This document shows positions 28,754 through 36,548 of a stretch of 64,000 bases of DNA, one piece after another. Origin of the DNA: Corynebacterium yudongzhengii. Lineage in GTDB: Bacteria; Actinomycetota; Actinomycetes; Mycobacteriales; Mycobacteriaceae. The notes below the pieces were generated by a model that made no database searches, had not been told where the DNA came from, and worked only from the letters and a program-made list of their open reading frames with translations. Numbering within the stretch: position 1 is the first letter of the stretch; each line of letters starts with the position of its first letter. The DNA lies in the NCBI RefSeq assembly GCF_003065405.1, contig NZ_CP026947.1, positions 1,860,001-1,924,000 of the forward strand. Reading direction: 5' to 3'. The position numbers and the translations under genes are program-made.

Positions 28754-29160
28754 ATGACCACCGCAGAACGACCCGACGCCGACGCGATCCGGCGACAGGT
28801 GCTCGGCAACAACTACGTCAACACGAGCCTGAAAGGCTGGGCTCCTGCTGAGCCGGTGCTCGAACTGCTCGAGAACACTCCGTCGGGGTCCTCTGGCCCC
28901 GCGACGAGCTGACTCTGCGCGAACGAAGACTGATCACTGTGAGCATCCTCGCCGCTCTCGACCGCACACGCGAGTTGCGCACGCATATCCGCGGCGCCCG
29001 CCGCAACGGCTGCATGTTCGAAGAGATCGTCGAGGCGATCCTGCACGCCGGGGTCTACTCCGGTATGCCCGCCGCTGTCGCAGGCGCGAAAGTCGCCCAA
29101 GCGATCGCGCAGGAAAAGCAACAAGAAGCGGGACCCGACGATGCGACCGCGCGCGACTAA
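28754..29160 (+). pseudogene. Frameshifted carboxymuconolactone decarboxylase family gene
   Basis: An ATG with a GAAGG ribosome site starts a frame (TTAERPDADAIRRQVLGNN) that ends at 28912. The family's core (LWPRDELTLRERRLITVSIL, then RTHIRGARRNGCMFEEIVEA) continues in another frame to 29160. The span is 407 nt, two more than a multiple of three, which fits one frameshift at about 28865-28885. The cysteine-histidine pair typical of active members is not seen. It is the last gene of the decaying segment. Confidence 0.75.
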
Positions 29161-29259
29161 CTTCGACGCGGGGAACGAATCTCACGTCATGGTCAACGGT
29201 CGCGCACGTGCTCACGGCACAGGTGACCGCTGTTCGATCTCTCGGAACGGCGGGGTTCG

Positions 29260-29275
29260 TTACGCATGTGCGTAA
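29260..29275. repeat. 16-bp palindrome, variant TTACGCATGTGCGTAA
   Basis: One base differs from TTACGCACGTGCGTAA, breaking symmetry at the centre. It lies 99 bp after the carboxymuconolactone decarboxylase remnant and 76 bp before a perfect copy. The surrounding 29161-29385 holds no gene. Confidence 0.7.
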
Positions 29276-29335
29276 TGAACCTGAGACTCGGGGGTTATCC
29301 CACACGCTGACCGCAGCCCCAGCCCTGCTACCGGA

Positions 29336-29351
29336 TTACGCACGTGCGTAA
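29336..29351. repeat. 16-bp palindrome TTACGCACGTGCGTAA
   Basis: This is a perfect copy in the gap between the decayed segment and the 3' end of the HNH gene. As with the copy at 26826, no CTATGCCGCGGCATAG partner is adjacent. Confidence 0.75.
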
Positions 29352-29385
29352 TGACCGAAGGTCCGGCCCCGGGAGGCCCTTGGGG

Positions 29386-30849
29386 TTAGTCCGCGTTGAT
29401 GGTATCCGAATCATCGAAACTCAATGCCCCATCCTCCAACACCTCCACCACGGTCGGCACCTCCACCGGCTCATCCAAACACGACGCCTCCCCCAGCTGT
29501 TTCATCGGCAAACGACGCGCCTTCGAGGCATACACCTCACCCGTGCGATACCGAAACAACCACACACCAGAGCTTGCAGGCACAAGCTCCAACAACCCCG
29601 CCGTCACCAACGCGTGACAAAAACCACACAACGGTGCCATATTATCCGGTTTCGTCTTCCCATCCATCGACCACGGATGCACATGATGAAACTCCATAAA
29701 CTGCGTATGGCGACACCCCGGAGCCGCACACTGCATCCCCCAGCGCACCAAAATCGCCAACGCCTGCGCATCGGAGACAAACCTGCGTTTCGTCGTCATC
29801 ATCAACGGCACACCCTGGGTATCTAAGAAATGATCCCGCAACTCACCATTAATGACCTCCGCACTCAACGCCTTTTCACTAGGAACCGGAAGACCCGGCA
29901 AAATAGACTGCCCATCCTCGGTCTGAATCAAATGCACCTGAGTACCCGGGGCTCGACGCTTATTCACCGGCGAGGAGCGGGCAATATTGATTAACCCCAA
30001 AAGTGCGGGCAACAACTGCGAGGCACTCGTCCTGCCATACCCACTGACCGACGCTACCCGCCTTGTCTCTGAATCACCGTCACCATCAGCGCCGGCACCA
30101 TCAGCGTCAACACCATCAGCGTCAGCGTCACCGGTGGCAGCACCAGAGGCCTCGCCCTTCTCACCGGCATCGTCGATGACCTCGGCAACCGGAACGGATT
30201 CTGCCCCGTCTTCGGCGGCGAGGGCTTCAGCTTCTGCTTTCGCTAACTCTTCACCCAAGCGTTCATCGTCGCTGAAGACTTCGGGGTCGATGTCATCGAG
30301 GTCGACGAGGTTGGCGAGTTCCCCGATTTTCAACGCCGCCATGAACTTCGCCCCCAACATCGGATCCAGATCACCGGAGAACCGGATACGCCCGTTGTGT
30401 TTATCAACCCATATCTTAAACGTATTTTTCCTAGGGGCATCGTTGTTCCGGTTGTCTCTTCGGGTCATGAGGATGCGTTCGAGTTCCCGGTAGGAATACT
30501 CCTCCGCCAACAAGAGCAACTCGATTTCGTTGTCTTTGTTCAAATAGCTGCTTAACAGGCGGACGGTGGAGTAGGTGATTTTGCCGTCTTCGAAGGATTT
30601 CGCCACATACGCGAACTCCAACAACAAGCGTGCGACTCTTAAGTAGTCGTAGGCGGTAGTCGGTGCGATATCAAGGGCACGTGTCATCCAGTCCGCGGTA
30701 GTCGGTGCCCCGGCTAGACGGGCAAGTTCGCGGGCATCAAAGACGGCGAGTGCGAGGAGGAATTGGGCTTTGTGGTGTTGCATCATGGCGTAGGCGGTGG
30801 TGATGCGGTCGAGGAGTTCGTCGTTGGTGAGGTTGGTGTGGTCGTCCAT
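29386..30849 (-). CDS. DUF222 / HNH endonuclease domain protein (13E12 repeat family)
   Basis: This 487-residue protein belongs to an actinobacterial family often present in several copies and associated with mobile DNA. DUF222 covers about residues 1-330, with an acidic low-complexity insert (ADADGVDADGAGADGDGD) near 245-262. The HNH nuclease motif CAAPGCRHTQFMEFHHVHPW, followed by NMAPLCGFCHAL, is complete near 375-420. Function is unproven. The gene is in the accessory segment between palindromic repeats, and its upstream region (30850-30960) contains the inverted repeat CCCCCGACGGGGG. Confidence 0.88.
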   Translation of the reverse strand: MDDHTNLTNDELLDRITTAYAMMQHHKAQFLLALAVFDARELARLAGAPTTADWMTRALDIAPTTAYDYLRVARLLLEFAYVAKSFEDGKITYSTVRLLSSYLNKDNEIELLLLAEEYSYRELERILMTRRDNRNNDAPRKNTFKIWVDKHNGRIRFSGDLDPMLGAKFMAALKIGELANLVDLDDIDPEVFSDDERLGEELAKAEAEALAAEDGAESVPVAEVIDDAGEKGEASGAATGDADADGVDADGAGADGDGDSETRRVASVSGYGRTSASQLLPALLGLINIARSSPVNKRRAPGTQVHLIQTEDGQSILPGLPVPSEKALSAEVINGELRDHFLDTQGVPLMMTTKRRFVSDAQALAILVRWGMQCAAPGCRHTQFMEFHHVHPWSMDGKTKPDNMAPLCGFCHALVTAGLLELVPASSGVWLFRYRTGEVYASKARRLPMKQLGEASCLDEPVEVPTVVEVLEDGALSFDDSDTINAD

Positions 30850-31239
30850 GAATAACCCCCGGTATTAGTTCATGTGTTCGATGTGGTTTGTACACTAGAA
30901 TATGGGGTGGACACTGACCCCCGACGGGGGTAAAAGCCGGGGGTGGGAACGCCGGTAGAAAGGCTACTAGCAGTGTAAATACACTAGCCGTTCACGTGGA
31001 TCCTCAACGTCCCGCGCTCGCACACAAGCCTCGAGGAGGCACCTTTAGGCCAGCGCAGTGCTCCTGAACACTTTCGAAAATGTAATCGGCACCCCGCATG
31101 TTGGTTCGGGGTAGGTGATAGCGGGTGTCCGTGTGGTGGGTGCTAGGGTTCCGGCTACCTGGTAGCACCCCTAACCCCTTCGCATCTCTGATGCGGAGAT
31201 CCCAGGGTTCGGTGTTTCCTGTGTCGGCCATATGGAAGG

Positions 31240-31510
31240 GAATTCTTCTTCTTGGGTACACAGAGGCTCCGGCGATACGCCTGATTTCACGGTGTGTGAC
31301 CCCGCGAAGTTTTTCTTACCGGAATGTGCCTGCTGGAGTGTTTCTCGCACCGAGGCGGTCAGCCGGAAAAGAATTGCCGGATCGCCGTCTTGGCCTACTG
31401 AGCTAGGTGAAGAAACACCATCTACGCGTCTATGCCGCGGCATAGTGCGGATGAGTGGTTTTACGCACGTGCGTAATCCGGATCCAATGGATCCCGGAGA
31501 ACTCATAGGT
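31240..31510 (+). repeat. Two-palindrome dispersed repeat, copy A (cut by an IS element)
   Basis: The copy contains GGTGAAGAAAC, the palindrome CTATGCCGCGGCATAG (31430-31445), TGCGGA, the palindrome TTACGCACGTGCGTAA (31461-31476) and ATCCCGGAGAACTCATAGG. The same series occurs on the minus strand at 42890-43440 and in part at 32969-33540. The order and spacing are conserved while the intervening bases drift. The right side is interrupted at 31519 by an IS256-family element. The rest of 30850-31240 holds no gene and only the hairpin GTGCTAGGGTTCC/GGTAGCAC near 31139. Confidence 0.8.
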
Positions 31511-31518
31511 TCGGTTAT

Positions 31519-32960
31519 GAGAGCGTCCGATAGTTTGTGTGCGGGGGGTGGTTTACAGGTAGTCCGCGAATCGGTCTGGGTATGCCACAGCTAGTTGGTT
31601 GATGGCTTGTTTCCAGCCATTGGCCTTCGCTCCTTGAACATACCCGTTGCACTCAACGGCACGCTTGGCTTGCTTCGCGCGTTTGGCAACGCGTTAGTCT
31701 TCGATGGTGCACATCATCAACCAAAGCGTCTTCAGTGCTGCTGTATCGTTCGGGAACTGGCCCCGGTTTCGGGTAGCTTTACGCAGCTCAGCATTGAGTG
31801 ACTCGATTGAATTCGTGGTGTATATCACCTTGCGCGCCGCTGGCGGGAACTGCAGAAACCCCACGAACCGTTCCCACGCATCACGCCAGATATTCACCGA
31901 CTGCGGGTACTTCTGGCCAAGCTCAGAGGTTTCGAACGCATCTAAGCTGGCACGGGCGGTATCTTCGTTTACGGCCGTCTAGATCGCACGTAGCGCACTG
32001 GAGACGGGTTTTCGGTCCTGATAGGACACCCACCTATTCGCCGCCCGGATCAGGTGCACGATGCAGGTTTGTACCATCGAATGTGGCCAGGTTGCCTCCA
32101 CAAGCTTCCGGTAGACCTTTAAGACCATCACAGCAGACGATGAAGACATCCTGGACGCCACGGTTGGCCAGATCTGCGCACACAGATGCCCAAAAGGCGG
32201 CACCTTCATTATCAGCAATCCACAAGCCCAGGATGTGCTTGATACCGTCTATGTCGATGCCCACCGCCATGTAGCACGCCTTGTTGACTACACGGTGGCC
32301 ATCGCGGATCTTCACGCGTAGCGCATCAAAAAAGATTACTGGGTAGAACTCGTCGAGTTGACGGTTCTGCCAGATCATCACCTCGTCTAAGACTGCATCG
32401 GTAATCGTGCTGATCGTATCCGGGCTCATATCCACCCCCAGGGTGGAGCCAAGATGGTGCTGAATATCACGCACTGTCATCCCACCGGCGTACAGCGAGA
32501 TGATCATGTCATCGAGCTCTGTCAGCCGGCGTGAGCCCTTGGGCACCATCTGGGCAGTAAACGTGCCGGAACGATCCCTGGGCACGATCCCTTCCAACGC
32601 GCCGTGCCCAGAATTGACGGTCTTGGTCTACGACCCGTTGCGGTGGTTACTACCCTGTGTTGGTTCAACCTGGGCCTTCATCGTCCGGTCGGAATGACCG
32701 TAGCCCAAATGGGCATCCATTTCCGCCTGCAAAACCAGCGTTAATCGATGCCTGCAACAGGGCTTTGACCAGGTCGCTGGCGTTATCGGTGGACGTCGAC
32801 AACTCGCCAATCAGCTTGGCGAGCTCAGGATTTTCCATCAGCTTCTCGCTGATCTCGTTGACCTTGTCCTGGTCATGGTTTTTCTTCGTTGTCACCGTTG
32901 TCATTATCGGTGAAACTCCTTCTGGATCAGAGCCTCACACACAAATTTCCTGACACCCTC
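31519..32960 (-). mobile_element. Decayed IS256-family insertion sequence with 8-bp target duplication
   Basis: The ends are imperfect inverted repeats: GAGAGCGTCCGATAGTTTGT from 31519 and GAGGGTGTCAGGAAATTTGT read inwards from 32960 (both continue GTG). They are flanked on each side by TCGGTTAT (31511-31518 and 32961-32968), an 8-bp target duplication as expected for the family. The transposase inside is broken in several places. It inserted into the two-palindrome repeat region, separating copy A from copies B and C. Confidence 0.88.
31553..32904 (-). pseudogene. Inactivated IS256-family transposase
   Basis: Pieces are in the right order but in different frames: an N-terminus (ENPELAKLIGEL near 32830), the middle part with MTVRDIQHHLGSTLGVDMSP and FFDALRVKIRDGH, a segment around 31979-32218, and the C-terminal YTTNSIESLNAELRK. 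After an in-frame TAA at 31694 the last stretch ends in QAINQLAVAYPDRFADYL. The sequence differs from the intact transposase at 5923-7176, so this is a separate lineage. Confidence 0.88.
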
Positions 32961-32968
32961 TCGGTTAT

Positions 32969-33155
32969 CGGAGTCGCTCGGTCCTTCGACCCAACTGGGC
33001 CACCGCAACGACCCCGCAAGCAGAACAGTCCCAGATTCCCTATGCCGCCGCACAGTGCGGACCGGGATTTTTACGCACGTGCGTAATCGGAAATCTATGA
33101 ATCCCGGGGCACTCATAGGTATACGAGCCACATTGTCACCTGAGGCCTCTACTTT
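32969..33155 (+). repeat. Two-palindrome dispersed repeat, copy B
   Basis: The copy contains CCACCGCAACGACCCCGCAA, a decayed first palindrome CTATGCCGCCGCACAG (33041-33056), TGCGGACCGGG, the second palindrome at 33071-33086 and AATCCCGGGGCACTCATAGG. The next copy (C) follows at once, so B and C form a tandem pair with a unit of about 200 bp. Confidence 0.75.
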
Positions 33156-33171
33156 TTACGCACGTGCGTAA

Positions 33172-33540
33172 AACAGGGTCGAACTCCCTCACCCTTCACC
33201 TTCACAAGGCCATCGCAACGACCCCCACAACCAGAACAGCCCTAGGCTCACTCTGCCGACACAAAGTACGGGCTGAAAGCTTTACGCACGTGTGTAATCG
33301 AAAATCAATGGAATCCGAAAAACTCATAGGCATGCGGGACACACCTTCGCCGTGCGGCGAGCACGGGCGCCACCGCACTCAGGGTGTGCTGAGGGGTGGG
33401 AATCTGCTGCACCCCGAGGCTGGGACGAGGCAGCCGGGTCCGGACGGCTGCTACTAAGCACCCGAAAATTACCCGGAAACCGCCGAAACCGTCTTGCCGG
33501 AGAAGCGCTACCCACAAACCGCATCCGGCAAGCGGTCCGC
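33172..33540 (+). repeat. Two-palindrome dispersed repeat, copy C (extended)
   Basis: A further TTACGCACGTGCGTAA lies at 33156-33171 just before this copy. Copy C has a strongly decayed first palindrome (CTCTGCCGACACAAAG), a second palindrome with one change (33282-33297), and CTCATAGG. It then carries about 200 bp shared with the minus-strand copy D: CGTGCGGCGA, CTGCTG..CCGAGGCTGG, and a hairpin region ending in CCGGA..AGCGCTAC and CAAACCGCATC near 33531. It runs into the end of the gene at 33508-34020. Confidence 0.75.
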
Positions 33541-34020
33541 CTTTTCGACCCGGAAACGCCGCCCGGGGCCGAAGAGGAGGTCCACGCGCTCGCTTTCTTC
33601 CGCCCCGAGCTCCGCGAGCTGGCGGCGGATGGGGCCGAGGAGGACGTGGTCGTCGAAAAGCGTGAGTACCTGTCGGGTGCGCCCGCCCGTATCGAGTGAG
33701 GTCGATTGCCTGTAGGAGAGTTGGAAGACGTTGCCGAGTGCCATGGGCAGGTGGAGGGCGGCGCCGTCGAGAAGCTCTGTGGTCACCGTAACCGGCACCA
33801 GCCAGCTGCTGCCGCGGCGCTTTAGGGCCTTATCGGGAAACCAGGTTTCAGGGTCAGGATCGACGCGGGTGACATGCCCGTCGACGATGCGGAAGTCGCA
33901 GGTGGAGGCGATAAAACGGACGGCGGGAGAGGGGAACTCGGAGGTGTCAATAAGTGTTTGGATATCCGTCTCCCCTGCCTCACAGGAGGCGGCGAGGTAG
34001 TCGGCGATCGTGCCCGACAC
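33508..34020 (-). CDS. Conserved-looking hypothetical protein, 3' end inside a repeat
   Basis: This is a soluble 170-residue protein with no recognised family (VRFIASTCDFRIVDGHVTRV and LVPVTVTTELLDGAAL are typical stretches). It starts with GTG two bases after the stop of a 46-residue gene and has GGAG about 9 nt upstream, so the two are a pair. The last few codons (DRLPDAVCG) lie within repeat copy C, so the original C-terminus may have been replaced when the repeat arrived. Confidence 0.6.
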   Translation of the reverse strand: MSGTIADYLAASCEAGETDIQTLIDTSEFPSPAVRFIASTCDFRIVDGHVTRVDPDPETWFPDKALKRRGSSWLVPVTVTTELLDGAALHLPMALGNVFQLSYRQSTSLDTGGRTRQVLTLFDDHVLLGPIRRQLAELGAEESERVDLLFGPGRRFRVEKADRLPDAVCG

Positions 34021-34022
34021 CG

Positions 34023-34163
34023 TCAGCTCCGGTAGATGCGGGGCAGAAGGTCGGGATCGGGCAGGTGTTCTTCCGGGACCTCGAATTGGCCGGCGAGCTC
34101 GGCCCAGAATGCGGCCTCTGCTGCGTCGGTGAACAGTGATTCGCGATGATCATGCCCAGCCAT
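34023..34163 (-). CDS. Small hypothetical protein upstream of the 170-residue gene
   Basis: From the ATG at 34163 the frame encodes 46 residues (AGHDHRESLFTDAAEAAFWA, then a proline-rich end LPDPDLLPRIYRS). It is acidic, has no membrane segment and ends two bases before the GTG of the next gene, suggesting coupled translation. No family is recognised. Confidence 0.5.
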   Translation of the reverse strand: MAGHDHRESLFTDAAEAAFWAELAGQFEVPEEHLPDPDLLPRIYRS

Positions 34164-34225
34164 GACGGTCACTCTACTCTTCGCGGCCGAAGCGCGCTCA
34201 CCGAAGTGGCCGTAAGCTGTGAGAT

Positions 34226-34984
34226 ATGACTGATGCCGAGAACAACAAGCTAACCATCACTGATCATGGCGCGACTCTGCTGAGCGCCGAGCACCCAAGC
34301 GGCGACCTCTTATTCGTCTCCTCGGCGGCCACGAACGTCACCGGCAAGGCCATCCGCGGCGGTGTCCCGATCATTTTTCCGGGCTTTGCCACGCTGCTCG
34401 GCGAGCCAAAGCACGGGTGGGCGCGAACGAGCGACTGGGAGATCGAGAAGGTTGCCGACGGCTTCCGTGCCTCCCTGGAAAACGACGGGCTGGTGCTCGG
34501 CCTCGATGCGATTCTCGTCGACAATGAGCTGAAAATGCGGCTGACCGCCGAAAACGCTCGGCCGGATTCGGCTCGGGTGCAGATCGGTTTCCACCCGTAT
34601 TTCGCGGTGACGGACATTGTGGACGTCACGGTCGAGGGCTTAGGCGGCGCGACCGCGATCGACCGGAACACCGACGAAGAGTCCGAGACCGAAGATAAGT
34701 TCACCATCTCTGGTGAGCACGACAAGATCTACCAGACCACCGAGGCGGTGACGGTCACTGATTCCCAGCGCCGCCTGACGGTGCGCGCCGAGGGCCATGA
34801 CTCCGTAGTCGTGTGGAACCCGGGCGAAAAGCTCGCCGACTCCTTCGCCGATCTGAACCCCAAGGAGTGGGCGAAGTTCATCTGCGTGGAGCCGGCGCTG
34901 CTGGGGCCGAGCCTCGAGGGGATCATGCTGTCCCCGGGCGAGATCAACACCCTCGAGATGACGGTCAGCGCGGAAGAGCTCTAA
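34226..34984 (+). CDS. Aldose-1-epimerase family protein, likely D-hexose-6-phosphate mutarotase
   Basis: The 252-residue protein has a galactose-mutarotase-like beta fold. It resembles YeaD-type enzymes that speed anomer exchange of glucose-6-phosphate: PIIFPGFATLLGEPKHGWART near 49-69, FHPYFAV near 118 (catalytic histidine) and KFICVEP near 223 (catalytic glutamate). The 3' end overlaps the convergent YeeE-TusA gene by 4 bp. Confidence 0.85.
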   Translation: MTDAENNKLTITDHGATLLSAEHPSGDLLFVSSAATNVTGKAIRGGVPIIFPGFATLLGEPKHGWARTSDWEIEKVADGFRASLENDGLVLGLDAILVDNELKMRLTAENARPDSARVQIGFHPYFAVTDIVDVTVEGLGGATAIDRNTDEESETEDKFTISGEHDKIYQTTEAVTVTDSQRRLTVRAEGHDSVVVWNPGEKLADSFADLNPKEWAKFICVEPALLGPSLEGIMLSPGEINTLEMTVSAEEL

Positions 34985-36384
34985 GCGTTCAGGCCGTTCT
35001 TCTTCACGGTGATCGACCAGCCGGCGGCTTCCTTCTGGTTGAACTCGGTCACCGAGTGCCCGGCGTCGGCCGCCCACTGCGGGATCGCCTCCGTGCCCTG
35101 GGTGCAGTCGAAGTCGATGACCATCTCGTCGCCATCATCCAGCGTGGCGATAGCATCCTTCGCCTCGACCGTCGGGAACGGGCAGACCATGCCCATGGCA
35201 TCGAGGTGGTAGCGGTGATCACCGAGCGGGGTGAGCTTGTCGGCCGCCTTCGGCTTCGTAGCGACGGACACCAACCCCGTGGCCACCGAGAAGTTATGAG
35301 TGCCATCTAAGACCTTGTCTTCAGCCGAGACCGGGGCATGCGTGCCGATGGACTCGTGCGTGGAGTAGCCCTCGCCGGTGGTCGCGGTCTTAGCGGGCTT
35401 GATCCACAGCTTCGCGCCCACGCCGATACCCAGCGCAATCATGCCGAGCGCCACCCAGCCCTTGATGCTGAACATCGAGGTCTCGACCATGCCGTTACCC
35501 ACGGTGCAGCCGCCGGCCAGGCTGGCGCCGACACCCATGAGCAGGCCGCCAGCGACGGAACGCTTCGTCGTGGTCGCATCCGGCACGCGCACGCGAAACT
35601 CGCCAGAGGCCTTCGCGGCGATGAACGAGCCGATGAGCAGGCCGATAACCAGCATGGTGCCCCAGTTCAGGTGCTGGGCATCGGCGGTGACGGGATAGGT
35701 GACGACGTCGGCGGTCGGCGTCGTGATGCCCAAACCATAGTTACGGCCGGTCGCGGCGGACAGCGGCCAGGCGATCACACCGAGCAGGCCGATGAGCGCA
35801 CCGGCGGTGTACATGTGCAGCGGCTTTTTGTACCAGGGCTGATCCAGCCTCGCCTTCGCCTGCCCGGCGTCCTTGGCCAAAAAGTGGCGCACCATCAGGA
35901 TGGTGAAGGCGCCGAAAGCGATCACGAAGACCCAGGGGCTCACGTTCAGTAGGGCCGGGATGGTGGTCAATCCGGTATCCCAGGACTTCATCCAGGCGTC
36001 GAAGTCGGCGAGGATGCCGTATTTCATCGCCGCCGCCGACAAGCCGTACATAATCAGCGCGATCCAGGAGCCGACCAGGCCTTCGCCCGAGCGATACCAC
36101 GTGCCCGAGGCACAGCCACCGGCCAAAATGATGCCGAGACCGAACATAAAACCGCCGATGATGACGGCCGCCGGGGCGAACGTCGAATCCTCCGGCGCGA
36201 TCACGCCGCCGGCGGTGAGCGCGGCGATGCCGACCGCGTGCACGGCGATGACGATAAACAGTGCGGTGAGGTTGCGCCAGGCGCCGTTGAGCCAGATGTC
36301 GCGGATCATGCTGGTCACGCAGAAGCGGCCCCGTTGCATGACCGCGCCCAGCACGGCGCCGAGCCCTAGTCCAGTAAGAATCAT
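34981..36384 (-). CDS. YeeE/YedE-family sulfur transporter fused to a TusA domain
   Basis: This 467-residue protein has a membrane part with the YeeE pattern: GAVMQRGRFCVTSMIRD near 13-29, GGCASGTWYRSGEG near 88 and a second GGCTVGNG half-repeat near 292. Its C-terminal domain of about 75 residues carries the TusA motif GMVCPFPTVEAK near 397. YeeE proteins import thiosulfate or related sulfur compounds and separate TusA-like proteins accept the sulfur. The fusion implies direct handover inside the cell. The gap to the FUSC gene (36385-36548) contains ACAGATCTGT. Confidence 0.88.
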   Translation of the reverse strand: MILTGLGLGAVLGAVMQRGRFCVTSMIRDIWLNGAWRNLTALFIVIAVHAVGIAALTAGGVIAPEDSTFAPAAVIIGGFMFGLGIILAGGCASGTWYRSGEGLVGSWIALIMYGLSAAAMKYGILADFDAWMKSWDTGLTTIPALLNVSPWVFVIAFGAFTILMVRHFLAKDAGQAKARLDQPWYKKPLHMYTAGALIGLLGVIAWPLSAATGRNYGLGITTPTADVVTYPVTADAQHLNWGTMLVIGLLIGSFIAAKASGEFRVRVPDATTTKRSVAGGLLMGVGASLAGGCTVGNGMVETSMFSIKGWVALGMIALGIGVGAKLWIKPAKTATTGEGYSTHESIGTHAPVSAEDKVLDGTHNFSVATGLVSVATKPKAADKLTPLGDHRYHLDAMGMVCPFPTVEAKDAIATLDDGDEMVIDFDCTQGTEAIPQWAADAGHSVTEFNQKEAAGWSITVKKNGLNA

Positions 36385-36433
36385 GAGTGGTATTCCCTTT
36401 CTCGCGTAGGAGGACTGACTCTAGACCGTAAAA

Positions 36434-36443
36434 ACAGATCTGT
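36434..36443. promoter_or_regulatory. Palindrome ACAGATCTGT, possible operator
   Basis: This perfect 10-bp palindrome lies 50 bp upstream of the YeeE-TusA start, with a second imperfect half (GACCGACCTGTC) about 14 bp away. It could be an operator for the sulfur-transport gene, but no regulator is encoded next to it and the assignment is only positional. Confidence 0.25.
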
Positions 36444-36548
36444 CCAGCGCGCATAGACCGACCTGTCCGCCCGTTGGGTAGCTTTAGTTGAAAGCGGGAG
36501 TACAATGGCCCCTTTGTCGTCGTCACCTTAAAGAGGAGGGGAGCGTGC

